Positions 16,667 through 28,507 are shown, counted from the stretch's first letter. The stretch: DNA of 36,554 nt from Deltaproteobacteria bacterium (GCA_031278475.1 JAITKK010000144.1:1-36554); one strand, 5' to 3'. Numbers and translations are program-made. Notes: generated from the letters alone by a model not told the origin.

Positions 16667-18553
16667 ATGAATTCGGAAAGCCTAATGGAGGACAGGGACC
16701 TGGAAAGGCCCAGGGACATCCCTGGCAAAGCCATACGAAGGCCCGAGCCCGGGGGCCGGGCCCAAGGGCCCGGCCTCGCGGGGGCGTTCTTCCTTGGTCT
16801 CCTCATACTGGGGGCCCTGCTGCTTGCCTCCAAGCGCCTGGGGAGCCTTCCCTTCACGGCCGACACCCTGGTGGTCATCCTTGCCTCCATCCCCATCTAC
16901 TTCTCGCTTGCCTATTACGACTCCGTGAAGGACGCCCTGGTACTCCAGAACCTGAGCGAGGGGGGGATAATCCGCAGGTTCGTCGGAAGGAGGCTGTTGT
17001 CCAACCTCGTGTCCATGGCCATTGCCATAGTGCTGGCCTGCGGGCTGGTCCTGAACCTCGCGACCCTGAAGCCCGCCGAGTGGCCCTTCCTGTTCCTGAC
17101 GCTTCCCGTGCAGCTGGGCCTCTTCTGGTTCTTCCGCAGGATCACCAGAAACGAGCTGGACGCCTGGCACCTAAGCCCCTACTTCAGCTCCGGGGCCGCG
17201 AGCTGGCTGGCCCCGCTCATAACGCTTCTTGCCTACTCCCTGGGCATGGCGCGCCTGTCCGACGTCTTCCCAAGCCAGGGGCCGCTTGCGGCCGTCCTGT
17301 CCCAGCCTGAGCTCTTCCCGGGCACCCACTCGTCGCTTTTGACCGCCATGGGCGACTGGTACCGGCTCATAGGGGGCGGCAGGGACTTCGCCCTTGGCCT
17401 TGCCCAACCGTTTGGCTTCTGGGCTTGGTTCCTCCTGAACCTGGTCTTCGTGGGAACCATGTTCTTCGGGGTGGGGGCCCTTCTTCGCCTGGTTACCATA
17501 CCGAGGGCGGACATCTCCAGGGTGTCTGCCAAGGCCTCCATGAAGGCCGGGAAGACCAAGGCCTTCGACTTCTTCATGGCGGTCGCCCTCCCCTCGCTTC
17601 TAATCGCCTGCCTCTTCTTCACGCTGTCGCTAAGGCTTGAGCTCATGGCCCAGGGGGAGGCGGGCCGCAAGCTGGATGGTTTGCGGAAAAGCTTCAGCAC
17701 CATGCTTGTAATGATAGACGGCGAGTACTACGAATCCGGGATAATGCACGCCCTTGTTGAGGAAAACATAGTCATCAAGCCAATCATGGACGAGGCCAAG
17801 GCCGAGCTCAAGGCGGAGGTGGACAAGATCTTCGCGGGCTACGAGGCCAACGTGGACAGCTACCTGGACTGGTACTACTCGCTCCCCGCGGAGTACGGGA
17901 GGCTTCTCACCCTGGTCTTGGGCGAGATAGAGGAGTACATGGCATTCAACCTCGCGAGCCATCTGGGGGCGGGGGTGGACACCCAGGGGCTCAACAAGAT
18001 ACTGGCCAAGCTGAACGCCATCAGCCAGTCCGTGGATCTAAGCAAGCTCAAGGAAAACTACCTCTACAGGGGCCCTGTGACCACCAAGCCCTTGCTGGTC
18101 ATAGACTCAAAGACGCTAAACCCAAGGGGCGAGGCCCCCATCTTCATACCCTACCAGCTAAGGCGCGTCATATCGGCAACGGCCGGGCTCACCGCCGGGC
18201 TTGCGGCCGGGGTCCTGGTCAAGAGGCTGGTGGAGAAGATCGTGGGGAGGCTCATCTTCAAGTCGGCCGCCAAGGCCCTGGCCAAGGGGGCCAGCGCAAG
18301 GGGCCTGAGCTATGGGGCCTCCGCCGCCACGGGCAGCATGGGAGGGGCCGCGGTGGGCTCCGTGGTACCCGGGCTCGGCACCGGGATAGGGGCGGTCATA
18401 GGGGGGATTGTGGGCGTTGGGACCGCCCTGCTTGCGGACAAGCTGCTCCTTGGCCTTGAGGAAACCATCAGCAGGCAGGAATTCAGGGAAAGCATCCTGA
18501 CCTCCATAGACGACGAGCGCAGGCATGTCCACAAGATGATCGACGATTTCTAA
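16667..18553 (+). CDS. Polytopic membrane protein with glycine-zipper C-terminus, copy 1
   Basis: A 628-residue protein I cannot place in a named family. Hydrophobic segments lie near residues 35-58, 62-82, 112-134, 138-156, 178-197, 243-272 and 299-325. A largely soluble domain (about 330-495) follows, with conserved-looking stretches MIDGEYYE, GYEANVDSYLDWYYSLPAEY and EEYMAFN. A further hydrophobic region with a glycine zipper (ATGSMGGAAVGSVVPGLGTG and a repeat of GxxxG steps) spans about 500-595, and the tail is acidic and charged, ending IDDF. ATG at 16667 follows GGGGTTGGAG; a TTG at 16661 is also in frame. A second, clearly homologous gene follows at 19096. A membrane-remodelling or channel role is possible but only inferred. 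Confidence 0.85.
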   Translation: MNSESLMEDRDLERPRDIPGKAIRRPEPGGRAQGPGLAGAFFLGLLILGALLLASKRLGSLPFTADTLVVILASIPIYFSLAYYDSVKDALVLQNLSEGGIIRRFVGRRLLSNLVSMAIAIVLACGLVLNLATLKPAEWPFLFLTLPVQLGLFWFFRRITRNELDAWHLSPYFSSGAASWLAPLITLLAYSLGMARLSDVFPSQGPLAAVLSQPELFPGTHSSLLTAMGDWYRLIGGGRDFALGLAQPFGFWAWFLLNLVFVGTMFFGVGALLRLVTIPRADISRVSAKASMKAGKTKAFDFFMAVALPSLLIACLFFTLSLRLELMAQGEAGRKLDGLRKSFSTMLVMIDGEYYESGIMHALVEENIVIKPIMDEAKAELKAEVDKIFAGYEANVDSYLDWYYSLPAEYGRLLTLVLGEIEEYMAFNLASHLGAGVDTQGLNKILAKLNAISQSVDLSKLKENYLYRGPVTTKPLLVIDSKTLNPRGEAPIFIPYQLRRVISATAGLTAGLAAGVLVKRLVEKIVGRLIFKSAAKALAKGASARGLSYGASAATGSMGGAAVGSVVPGLGTGIGAVIGGIVGVGTALLADKLLLGLEETISRQEFRESILTSIDDERRHVHKMIDDF

Positions 18554-18725
18554 GTACCGGAAACTATCACCTCCGCAAGGCCCGATGTCCTTGGTGGCAC
18601 AGGGCAAAAGCCGCAGACACTAAGGCCCCGAAAGACCCCAACAACCCCAACAAGCCAAACGATCCCGCCAAGGCGCCTTTATGGGCTCCCAAGGATCCCA
18701 GCCCTTGGCCCAAGGGATCCCTTCC

Positions 18726-18754
18726 TTGACAGCCACCTCAAAGGCCCCTAATAA
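18726..18754 (+). promoter_or_regulatory. Second copy of the paralogue promoter
   Basis: TTGACA (18726-18731), 17-base spacer, TAATAA (18749-18754). It matches the element at 16596-16624 in all but about four of the 29 positions. Here the start codon is about 340 bases downstream because other DNA lies between. Confidence 0.6.
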
Positions 18755-18845
18755 TGCACCCTAATGGCCCCAGCCTGAAAAGTATCCGGTTAGCCCGTTT
18801 GACTTGCCCGGAGGATTAGCGGGACCAACAGGTTGGGGAATTACT

Positions 18846-18887
18846 GGCTATGGCCTGTGGCCTATGGGCTATGGCCTGTGGCCTATG
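18846..18887. repeat. 21-bp exact tandem duplication
   Basis: Two identical adjacent copies of a 21-base unit beginning GGCTATGGCCTGTGG (18846-18866 and 18867-18887), followed by looser variants of the same words up to about 18915. Confidence 0.9.
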
Positions 18888-18944
18888 GACTTTGAGCTTT
18901 GGGCTACGGTCTATGTCATTTATTATCAAGGTGTTATTTTTATT

Positions 18945-18977
18945 TTGACAGATAATACATGTAATAAAATATATATT
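18945..18977 (+). promoter_or_regulatory. Possible AT-rich promoter for the second paralogue
   Basis: TTGACA (18945-18950) precedes an AT-rich run. AATATA with a 17-base spacer, or TAAAAT and TATATT with non-optimal spacing, could act as -10. In DNA this AT-rich, chance matches are likely. Confidence 0.25.
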
Positions 18978-19095
18978 AATATTTAATTATCATATAATTA
19001 TAATAATTATATAGTTATAAAGTAAGCCACGCCGGCAATCATGCGGGGATTCCGTCGGTGGGGCGGGATGCCCCCTTCAAGCGCAAGGGCCTAAG

Positions 19096-20964
19096 ATGGA
19101 TGCTGAGAGCATGACAGAGAACGGGGACCTGGAAAAACCCGAGGGCAACAAGCCCGAAGCGCAAGGCCTGGCCCTGGGGCCAGGCCTTGCGTGGGGCTTC
19201 TTCCTCGGGCTCCTCATCCTGGGGGCCCTGCTCCTTGCCTCCAAGCACCTGGGCAGGCTTCCCTTCGTGGCCGACGTGCTGGTGGTCATCGTGGCCTCCA
19301 TCCCCATCTACATATCGCTTGCCTATGACGACTCGGTGAGGGACGCCCTGGTCTTCCAGAACCTGAGCCCTGGCGGGCTCATCAGAAGGTTGTTCGGAAG
19401 GAGGCTCCTCTCCAACCTACTCTCCGCAATCATTGCCATGGTCCTGGCCTGCGGGCTGGTCCTGAACCTTGCGACCTTGGGGCCCGCTGAGTGGCCCTTC
19501 GTGTTCCTGATGCTGCCCTTGCAGCTGGCCCTGTTCTGGTTCTTCCACAGGATCACCCGAAACGAGCTTGATGCCTCGCACCTCAGCCCCTACTTCAGCT
19601 CGCGCGCGGCAGGCTGGCTGGCCCCGCTCATAACGCTTCTCGCCTACTCCCTGGGCATGGCGCAGCTCGCGGAGGCCTTTCCCAGGCATGGGCTGCTTGC
19701 GGCCGTTTTGTCCCAGCCCGAGCTCTTCCCGGGGACGCGCTCATCCCTTTTGGCCGCGATGGGTGAGTGGTACCGGCTGATAGGGGGAGGCCGGGACTTC
19801 GCCTTGGGTCTTGCCCATCCCTTCGGCTTCTGGGCTTGGTTCATGCTGAACCTAATCTTCTCGGGCACCCTGTTCTTCGGGGTGGCTGCCATACTGCGCC
19901 TGGTTACCATCCCAAAGGGGGACATCCCAAGGATTGCCGCCAGGACCTCCATGAAGGCCGGGAAGGCCGGGGCCTTCGCCTTCTTCATGGCCGTGGCGCT
20001 CCCCGCCCTACTGATAGCCTACCTGTTCTTCGCGACGTCGCTAAGGCTTGAGCTCATGGCGCAGGGGGAGCCAGGCCGGGAGCTGGACAGGGCCCGGCAG
20101 AGCTTCGACAAAATGCTCGTGATGATAGACGGGGAGTACTACGAACCCGGGATATTGCATGCCCTTTCCGAGGAAAACAAGAGGCTCGGGCCGCTCATAG
20201 ACTCGGCCAAGGCCGAGCTCAGGGCGGCCGTGAACGGGATTTTCTCTGGCTACGAGGCCAACGTGGATGGCTACCTGGACTGGTACTACTCGCTCCCGGC
20301 GGAGTACGCGAGGCTGCTCACCATGGTCCTGGGCGAGGTCGAGGAGTACATGGCCTTCAACATGGAAAAGCGGTTGGGGGAGGGGGTGGACGCCCAGGGG
20401 ATAACAACGGCCTTGGCAAGGCTCTACGCCATCAGCCAGTCCGTGGACATAAACGGGCTAAAGGAGCGCTATCGCTACAGGGGCCCTGTCAACACCAAGC
20501 CCATGCTTGTCATCGACTCCAAGAAGATAAACCCGCTAGGGGACGCCCCCTTCTTCGTGCCCTTCCAGCAAAGGCGGATCGTCTCCGGCATTTCGGGGCT
20601 CACGGCTGGGCTTGTCGCCAGATACCAAGTCAAGAAGCTGGTGGAGAAGATTGCGAGGAAGCTCTTCTTCAAGACCGCGTCCAAGGCCTTGGTGAAGATG
20701 GCCGTGTCCAAGACCGGGACCTACGCGGCCTCCGCGGCCACCGGCTCCATGGGAGGGGCCGTGGTGGGGTCGATCTTCCCCGGGATCGGGACAGGCATAG
20801 GGGCGGTCATTGGCGGGATAGTGGGGGTTGGGACCGCATTCGTCGCGGACAAGCTGCTGCTTAGCCTCGAGGAAAGCATCAACAGGCGCGAGTTCAAGGA
20901 AAGCATCGTGTCCTCCATTGAAGAGGATCGCATGGAGGCCTTGAAGGTGATTGACGATTTCTGA
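19096..20964 (+). CDS. Polytopic membrane protein with glycine-zipper C-terminus, copy 2
   Basis: A 622-residue paralogue of the 16667-18553 protein, alignable end to end with few gaps and with roughly two residues in three the same by eye. It shares the membrane-segment pattern, the GYEANVDGYLDWYYSLPAEY region, the LVIDSKKINPLGDAP segment, the ATGSMGGAVVGS glycine zipper and the IDDF end. The most divergent part is the first 40 residues and the 515-545 stretch after the soluble domain. ATG at 19096 has AAGGG about 7 bases before it; ATG at 19111 is possible. Differential expression is likely, since its inherited promoter is far upstream. Function unknown. Confidence 0.85.
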   Translation: MDAESMTENGDLEKPEGNKPEAQGLALGPGLAWGFFLGLLILGALLLASKHLGRLPFVADVLVVIVASIPIYISLAYDDSVRDALVFQNLSPGGLIRRLFGRRLLSNLLSAIIAMVLACGLVLNLATLGPAEWPFVFLMLPLQLALFWFFHRITRNELDASHLSPYFSSRAAGWLAPLITLLAYSLGMAQLAEAFPRHGLLAAVLSQPELFPGTRSSLLAAMGEWYRLIGGGRDFALGLAHPFGFWAWFMLNLIFSGTLFFGVAAILRLVTIPKGDIPRIAARTSMKAGKAGAFAFFMAVALPALLIAYLFFATSLRLELMAQGEPGRELDRARQSFDKMLVMIDGEYYEPGILHALSEENKRLGPLIDSAKAELRAAVNGIFSGYEANVDGYLDWYYSLPAEYARLLTMVLGEVEEYMAFNMEKRLGEGVDAQGITTALARLYAISQSVDINGLKERYRYRGPVNTKPMLVIDSKKINPLGDAPFFVPFQQRRIVSGISGLTAGLVARYQVKKLVEKIARKLFFKTASKALVKMAVSKTGTYAASAATGSMGGAVVGSIFPGIGTGIGAVIGGIVGVGTAFVADKLLLSLEESINRREFKESIVSSIEEDRMEALKVIDDF

Positions 20965-21053
20965 GCGACTTAAAAAAAAATCGCCCCGCAAGGCACAAGT
21001 CCTTGGGGGGCACAGGAATGATACCCAGGAAACCAATGCCCCGGGGAGGGCCT
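20965..21053. other. Duplicated 3' flank of the second paralogue
   Basis: After the stop codon, CCGCAAGGC and CCTTGG-GGCACAGG match the sequence after copy 1 (about 18570-18603). This marks the right end of the duplicated segment, about 40 bases short of the tRNA. Confidence 0.6.
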
Positions 21054-21129
21054 TGGTGGGCGGTAAAGGATTCGAACCTTCGACCTCCGGCGTGTAAAGC
21101 CGACACTCTAGCCGCTGAGTTAACCGCCC
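21054..21129 (-). tRNA. tRNA-Val (anticodon UAC)
   Basis: Read on the minus strand, 76 bases with a GGGCGGT/ACCGCCC acceptor stem, D arm with AACTCAGCGGCTAGAG, anticodon stem TCGGC/GCCGG around loop TTTACAC (anticodon TAC, valine), T arm GGTTCGAATCC, and an encoded CCA end. All parts are intact, so it should be functional. tRNA 3' ends are common integration sites; here the 3' end faces the paralogue pair, but I see no integrase or repeated 3' fragment. Confidence 0.95.
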
Positions 21130-21694
21130 GGCGCCTCTTCAGCGGCTATACGCTACCACAGACCCCAGGGATGTTTCAAGGCAGGGGGAGTCAGGGAAAG
21201 TCAGGGGACGGCAGGGGGGTTCGCGGAAAGCCCAGCCTAAAAGCAATATTCTACTTTTAGAAAACGGGATAAAAAGAGCGAGACAAGGGGCCTCGGCGAC
21301 AATCGCCCCATACGACGACCGGACAATCGCAGGGAAGCCCCTTGCAAACGAAGAGCCCCACTCCGTAAGGAAGATCCCATCCGTATGGAAGATCCCCCCT
21401 TACGTATTGCGGCCTAAAGGCAGGCGGAGCAGGCAATGCAGTCTTTTCGGGCGGTTGGGGACAGGCGCCAAGGGACCCGCACGGCAGGCATCCAGGCGGG
21501 GCTCACTGAAAACTCACTTATTATCAAGGAATTATTTTGCAATGTAGTGCCCTAATAATTAATGCGGTATTACACTACTTTTCCATGCGGTATCACGCCA
21601 CTTTTTGGAAAAGCAGCAAAAGCATGGCGTAAAACCCAAGTCCCTGGGGATTTGCGCAATAATTGAAGGAATCCGGGCTTCGCAGGGAGCAATG
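21130..21694. other. Intergenic region between tRNA-Val and SWIM gene
   Basis: 565 bases with no supported gene. Two short direct repeats are visible: CCGTAAGGAAGATCCC and CCGTATGGAAGATCCC (21363-21378, 21381-21396), and a 21-base near-repeat starting ATGCGGTAT (21562-21582, 21585-21605). No terminator for the minus-strand operon is evident. Confidence 0.5.
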
Positions 21695-22840
21695 TCAGCG
21701 CATTTTGCTCCACCAATCCTTCATTTTGCTTACAGACTTGGGGCTAGCGTTAATCCTCCCGCTCAAGTTTTCCCAGCGCCTGATGCAGCAGCCGCTCACA
21801 CCCAAGGACTTTGCGAATTCGTTAATGTCCATGCGGCAATACTTCCGGAGTTTTTTGAACTCATCGGCTGTGATGTTGTCAAAATCCGGATTCATTCCGG
21901 GGCGTTTTACTGATTCGGTCTGCCCCTTTTTGTCATCGGATATGCGGGTTATTATTTGCTTCAGTTCCTCGTCCGTAGGCCTCCGCTCGGAGGAGGGGTC
22001 GGACTTCTTCACGGTCTTGGGCTTTTCCGCCTTGCCGGCTTTGGCGGTTTTTAGGCCTTTTGATTCCTTGGGCGCCTTGGCGCCCTTTGGGGTTTTGTCC
22101 TTCTTCCCGGCCGGGGCAAGCCCGGTCGGCAACTCCGTCACTATGTCCACCCCGAAGATGCTGGAGAGGTCGCCTTCCAGAACGTTTGCGCGGGGCTTGT
22201 CTGCGCGTTCGGAGAGCTTTTTCGCGGAGCCGTCGAAAAGCTCGAGCGGGTTCACGCGCCTGAGGAGGAAGAGAAGCTCGGGAGACTCGTCGAGGCGGTT
22301 CCCGATCCCGTAAAACACGGAGGATATGTGCTTGCACAGCTTGGCCCAGTCAGGGCAGGAGCACTTGTACGATATTTCCGAGTCCTTGGGAAACATCCCT
22401 ATCTCGGGGTCGCAGACGACCTTCATGATGTCGGAAGAGAACCTGCCCATCAGGAGATCCACCATCGTGGCTATCTCGCCTTGGCACTTGCTTTTTATGT
22501 TTTCCCACTTCTCTACCGGCAAGGGCAGGATGTCCATCACCACAGAGTAAAAATCGCTTCCCGCGACAGTTGCCAGAACCTTTCCGGCCTCTATCCTCAA
22601 ATCCACTATTGAGCCGTTGCGGGCGTAGGTGCGCCCCCTGGGAATGCGGTTTTCGTAGTCGGCCATGGACTCAAAGTGCGAGCACCACTGCTCCCCCCAG
22701 AAGGTTTTGGCGATGGTCCTTCCCGTGATTTCCACGGGCTGGAGATCGGTCTTGCCTTTCTTGAATTTTTCCTTGTTTACCTTGGGGCGCGGGGAAAAGA
22801 ACCTGGAACTCCTCCCCCATCCCGGAAATCCATACGACAT
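21695..22840 (-). CDS. SWIM zinc-finger protein with C-terminal helix-turn-helix
   Basis: A 381-residue protein. The SWIM motif is CxC-x6-CxH: C160, C162, C169 and H171, inside YKCSCPDWAKLCKHISSVFYG. The N-terminal part resembles the domain that precedes SWIM in bacterial partners of SNF2 helicases. A Lys/Pro/Ala-rich linker (about 255-305) leads to a C-terminal segment (about 325-380) with an XRE-like helix-turn-helix, around MDINEFAKSLGVSGCCIRRWEN. ATG at 22840 has AAAGGAG about 9 bases upstream that overlaps the end of the helicase gene, 4 bases away. SWIM domains bind DNA or proteins. The pairing with SNF2 helicase is a known conserved arrangement; the HTH suggests sequence-directed binding (inference). 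Confidence 0.9.
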   Translation of the reverse strand: MSYGFPGWGRSSRFFSPRPKVNKEKFKKGKTDLQPVEITGRTIAKTFWGEQWCSHFESMADYENRIPRGRTYARNGSIVDLRIEAGKVLATVAGSDFYSVVMDILPLPVEKWENIKSKCQGEIATMVDLLMGRFSSDIMKVVCDPEIGMFPKDSEISYKCSCPDWAKLCKHISSVFYGIGNRLDESPELLFLLRRVNPLELFDGSAKKLSERADKPRANVLEGDLSSIFGVDIVTELPTGLAPAGKKDKTPKGAKAPKESKGLKTAKAGKAEKPKTVKKSDPSSERRPTDEELKQIITRISDDKKGQTESVKRPGMNPDFDNITADEFKKLRKYCRMDINEFAKSLGVSGCCIRRWENLSGRINASPKSVSKMKDWWSKMR

Positions 22841-22844
22841 TTTG

Positions 22845-25514
<2,670 letters not shown>

Positions 25515-26062
25515 TATACGCAATCTAAGATTGTTTGAGGCCTTCCTGGCCTCCGTTCCGCTGAAATTTCGCACAATTATAAGCCCGCCTGGGGCGTAAT
25601 TCCACAATTATGTTGGGCCACATCGGGCTTCGCGCAAGCGTTTGAGTCAGGCGCACCCCACCCCGACCCCTATTCGGAGGCCTTACGGGGTAGCATGCCA
25701 AAACCCCCCCGTGAAGGAAAGGCCCTTCGGCCCTTGGCGTGAAACCGCCTATAATTATAATAGGCAGTCAAAAGAAGGCCTATAAACCCGATCCCCCTGA
25801 TTGCCTGGAAGCCAAGCGGACACAGCCTTAGGGCACCAGCCTCACTGAAGCGCATAGGCGAGGGTGGGAATGAAGTCCGTAAACGCCGGATCACGCCTGA
25901 CACGCTTTCGGAAGTTGTCGTTTGTCTTGTCAAAGCACTCTAAGGCAAGCGCAACCGGGAGGGTCTGGGCTGGGAAAAGAGAGAAGGGGAATTGAGGGAA
26001 AGAGGAAGGCAGGGAAGGATGGATGGAAGGATGGATGGAAGGATGGAAGGATGGATGCTTTG
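25515..26062. other. Intergenic region upstream of the SNF2 gene
   Basis: About 548 bases without a supported gene. A TATAAT-containing AT-rich inverted repeat with arms CCTAT/ATAGG lies at about 25749-25766, in a stretch that could promote the SNF2-SWIM operon. The purine-rich repeat at 26013-26057 abuts the end of the LarA-like gene. Confidence 0.5.
26013..26057. repeat. GGAT/GGAA tetranucleotide repeat
   Basis: About eleven consecutive tetranucleotides of GGAA and GGAT, all purine except T, six bases beyond the LarA-like stop codon. It is a slippage-prone microsatellite, with no role in a coding frame. Confidence 0.85.
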
Positions 26063-27352
26063 TCAGGGCCTGATAACCAAAGCCACGGCGTTGGGCAGCA
26101 CGCTTATGGGAGCCATGGGATCCCCCACGATGGAGTCCGCCATGGCAAGGGCCTCGGCCAAGGTATCGGCCTTCACCATGCCCAGGGCCGTTACATCCTC
26201 GCATTTAGCCTTGGTAACCATTATGACAGTGCGCCTTAGGAGGATGGAGGCGGTGAGTTGCGTGACCCACTGGTCGGGGATGGTGTCTTCCCTCCCGCGG
26301 GCCTCTATCCCTTCCAAGAGGCCTTTTAGCGAGCCCGCCTTCCTGAAACTGTCCAGGAAGGCCTCGGAGCCGCTTCCGTCCCGGCACTCGTTCACGGCAA
26401 TTATGACGCCCCCGTCCTGGCAGGTGAGATCCGCCGCCATTATGGACTTGGTGGACTGATAGATGTTCTGGTCCAGCGGGTAGCCACCGTTGGAGGTGAC
26501 GACTATGGGGGCGGGGGCGGCCTTTACGGCGCACTGGGCAAGGACGTGCGCGCAGCCCTTGCGGTGGGAATCCAGGAAGTCGCCCGCGAACGCGGCCTCG
26601 ACATTTTTCCCGGGATCAAGGGTAACGTTCAGGATGAAGGCGAGCCCCGCCTTCCTCGCGGCATAGGCCATGTCCACCTGGAAGGGGTTGCCCTCGAGGG
26701 ACCCGGGCCTTGCCAAGGGGTGCACCGTGAACTCCGCGTTGTGGCTCGCGAGCACGGTCTTGAAGGCGGCGATGCCTGGGAGCACGCTTTTGGGGCCGCC
26801 GCTGAAGCCCGCGAACTGGTGGGGCTCTATGAGCCCCTCGGCTATCAGAAGATCGCACTCGAGCGCCCTGCGGTTAAGGCGCAGCTCCCCCCCGGAAGGC
26901 AGGCTCCCAAGGGACGCGAGCATGCCCTCGTCGTGGGGGTCGTGGTTCACAATCGATTCGTCTCGCGCGATCGCGTTCCCGTATTTGGCCTCCATCTCTT
27001 CCCTGGTCGAGCCCCGGTGGCAACCCACGCCTATGAGTATGGTGATTTTGGCGTTTTTGGAACCATCCCTGATCTCCTTGAGAAGGAGCGGCATGGTAGC
27101 GGCGCTTGGCACGGGCCTCGTGTGGTCCGAGGACAATACGACCACGTCCTTCTTGCCCTTTGCCAGCTCGCTCAGCCTTGGGGAACCCAGGGGGTTCCCC
27201 AAGGCTTGGGCGGCTATCACGCTTGCGTCCTGCCCCGCGGCCTTGCGGGCGGGCGCCGGCACCAAGGCCCTGACGGTTCTCCCTGGCCTTATAGGGCAGC
27301 TCTCGGAGCCGGTCCCATAGGGGACTTCGAGGATCCTGGGCCCTTCAGGCAC
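26063..27352 (-). CDS. larA: Nickel-pincer lactate racemase family protein (LarA-like)
   Basis: A 429-residue LarA-family enzyme. In Lactiplantibacillus plantarum LarA, D72, H108, H174, K184 and H200 act in catalysis and in binding the nickel-pincer cofactor. The same spacing is kept here with an offset of four: D76 (SSDHTRP), H112 (GCHRGST), H178 (EPHQF), K188 (GGPKSVLPG) and H204 (SHN). The enzyme is therefore probably active and needs LarB/C/E for its cofactor; these are not in this window. LarA homologues racemise or epimerise several 2-hydroxyacids. GTG at 27352 is the only supported start; no strong ribosome site is seen. It follows the dehydrogenase gene by 63 bases on the same strand. 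Confidence 0.88.
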   Translation of the reverse strand: MPEGPRILEVPYGTGSESCPIRPGRTVRALVPAPARKAAGQDASVIAAQALGNPLGSPRLSELAKGKKDVVVLSSDHTRPVPSAATMPLLLKEIRDGSKNAKITILIGVGCHRGSTREEMEAKYGNAIARDESIVNHDPHDEGMLASLGSLPSGGELRLNRRALECDLLIAEGLIEPHQFAGFSGGPKSVLPGIAAFKTVLASHNAEFTVHPLARPGSLEGNPFQVDMAYAARKAGLAFILNVTLDPGKNVEAAFAGDFLDSHRKGCAHVLAQCAVKAAPAPIVVTSNGGYPLDQNIYQSTKSIMAADLTCQDGGVIIAVNECRDGSGSEAFLDSFRKAGSLKGLLEGIEARGREDTIPDQWVTQLTASILLRRTVIMVTKAKCEDVTALGMVKADTLAEALAMADSIVGDPMAPISVLPNAVALVIRP

Positions 27353-27415
27353 GGGACACGTGATCTTGCGCGGGGAGGCCGCGGCATTGGCTCACGGGGC
27401 CGACAGCCCTTGGCC

Positions 27416-28507
27416 TCATGCCCCCAGGCCCTCTATGGGGTCCAGGCCGCAATCCTTGGCAAGCCCCCTGAGATAGGCCTTGGTCGCCTCGTCCAGGAAG
27501 ACGCCTGACCCAATCGAACGGGCCCTCGCCTCGCTCTCCTTTTCGCCGTGGATGTAGATGCGGTCCTGGCCCTCGGCCTTGCCGCTCTCCCTCACGGCCT
27601 TGAGTATCCCGCCCACGTGCCCTTTGAGGGCCGCAGGATCACCGAAGAGGTCCAGCCGGAAGCCCGCGAAGAAGTGGGTAATCCCCGCGACCCCCCCCTT
27701 GGGGAAGGTGTCCTGGCTGCTCGCGCCCAGGGATAGCCCCGAGCAGAGCAGCTCCACCAGGAGGGCCAGCCCGAATCCCTTGTGGCCGCCTGACTCCTCC
27801 CCGGCCCCGCCAAGATAGAGGTGCCCGCCGAAGTTGCTGGCGTAGAAGGTCTTCTCGAAGGCCGTGGCGTCGGTCACCTCCCTGCCCCGCTCGTCCACCA
27901 CCCAGCCCTTGGGCATGGGCTTCTTCCTGCGGTCGTAGAGTTCCACCTTGCCGTGGGTGACCGTGGTGGTCGCCATGTCCAGGAGGAAGACCCTGCCGTC
28001 CGCCTCCGGGATGGCCACGGCTATGGGGTTGGTGCCAAGGATCCTGAGCTTCCCGTAGGTGGGCACCCCGGCTATGTAGGTGTTGGTGAAGGCCATGCCC
28101 ACCATGCCCTCGGCCGCTATGAGCTCAGCCCAGTACCCGGCTATGCCGTAGTGGTTGGAGTTGCGCACCCCGCAGAGGCAGACGCCCGCGTCCCTCGCCT
28201 TGGCTATAAGCCTGTCCACGGCGAAACCCGCGACGTAGCAGCCCACCCCGGCATTCCCGTCCACCACAAGCGAGCAGGGGGTCTCATAGGCGACCCGGGG
28301 CTCGGACCCGGGCCTCACGTGGCCCAGGTCCAGGTTCTGGCGGTAGAAGGCGAGCCTTGACACCCCGTGGGAGGCTATGCCCCTGGCGTCGGCCTCCACC
28401 AGGAGGGTCGCCGTGATCCTGGCCTCCTCGGGGCCGTAGCCGTAGCCCCTCTCGAGAATCGACGCGCACAGGCCCGATAGATCGTCAAATGTTGGGTTCC
28501 GCGTCAT
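27416..28507 (-). CDS. Malate/L-lactate dehydrogenase family oxidoreductase (Ldh2 type)
   Basis: A 363-residue NAD(P)-dependent oxidoreductase of the Ldh2 family. Motifs: HGVSRLAFY with the active-site histidine at H47, GNAGVGCYVAG, VRNSNHYG (H119), ILGTNPIAVAIP, LDMATTTVTHGKVELY and GGHKGFGLALLVELL. The family oxidises L-malate, L-lactate, ureidoglycolate, sulfolactate and similar hydroxyacids; which one cannot be told here. The ATG at 28507 has GAGGG 8 bases upstream and is 4 bases from the symporter stop codon; upstream in-frame starts to 28597 would run through Pro/Arg-rich non-family sequence and overlap the symporter. With a racemase and a symporter in the same operon, it likely provides oxidation of one enantiomer. 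Confidence 0.92.
   Translation of the reverse strand: MTRNPTFDDLSGLCASILERGYGYGPEEARITATLLVEADARGIASHGVSRLAFYRQNLDLGHVRPGSEPRVAYETPCSLVVDGNAGVGCYVAGFAVDRLIAKARDAGVCLCGVRNSNHYGIAGYWAELIAAEGMVGMAFTNTYIAGVPTYGKLRILGTNPIAVAIPEADGRVFLLDMATTTVTHGKVELYDRRKKPMPKGWVVDERGREVTDATAFEKTFYASNFGGHLYLGGAGEESGGHKGFGLALLVELLCSGLSLGASSQDTFPKGGVAGITHFFAGFRLDLFGDPAALKGHVGGILKAVRESGKAEGQDRIYIHGEKESEARARSIGSGVFLDEATKAYLRGLAKDCGLDPIEGLGA

Larger units (their letters stand above)
18554..19095. other. Intergenic region between the two paralogues
   Basis: 542 bases. The first 60 resemble the sequence just after the second paralogue (CCGCAAGGC, then TCCTTGG and GGCACAGG), showing that the duplication includes flanks. 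Next comes the second copy of the promoter (18726-18754), a 21-bp exact tandem repeat, and a very AT-rich stretch (about 18930-19025). No gene is supported. Confidence 0.7.
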
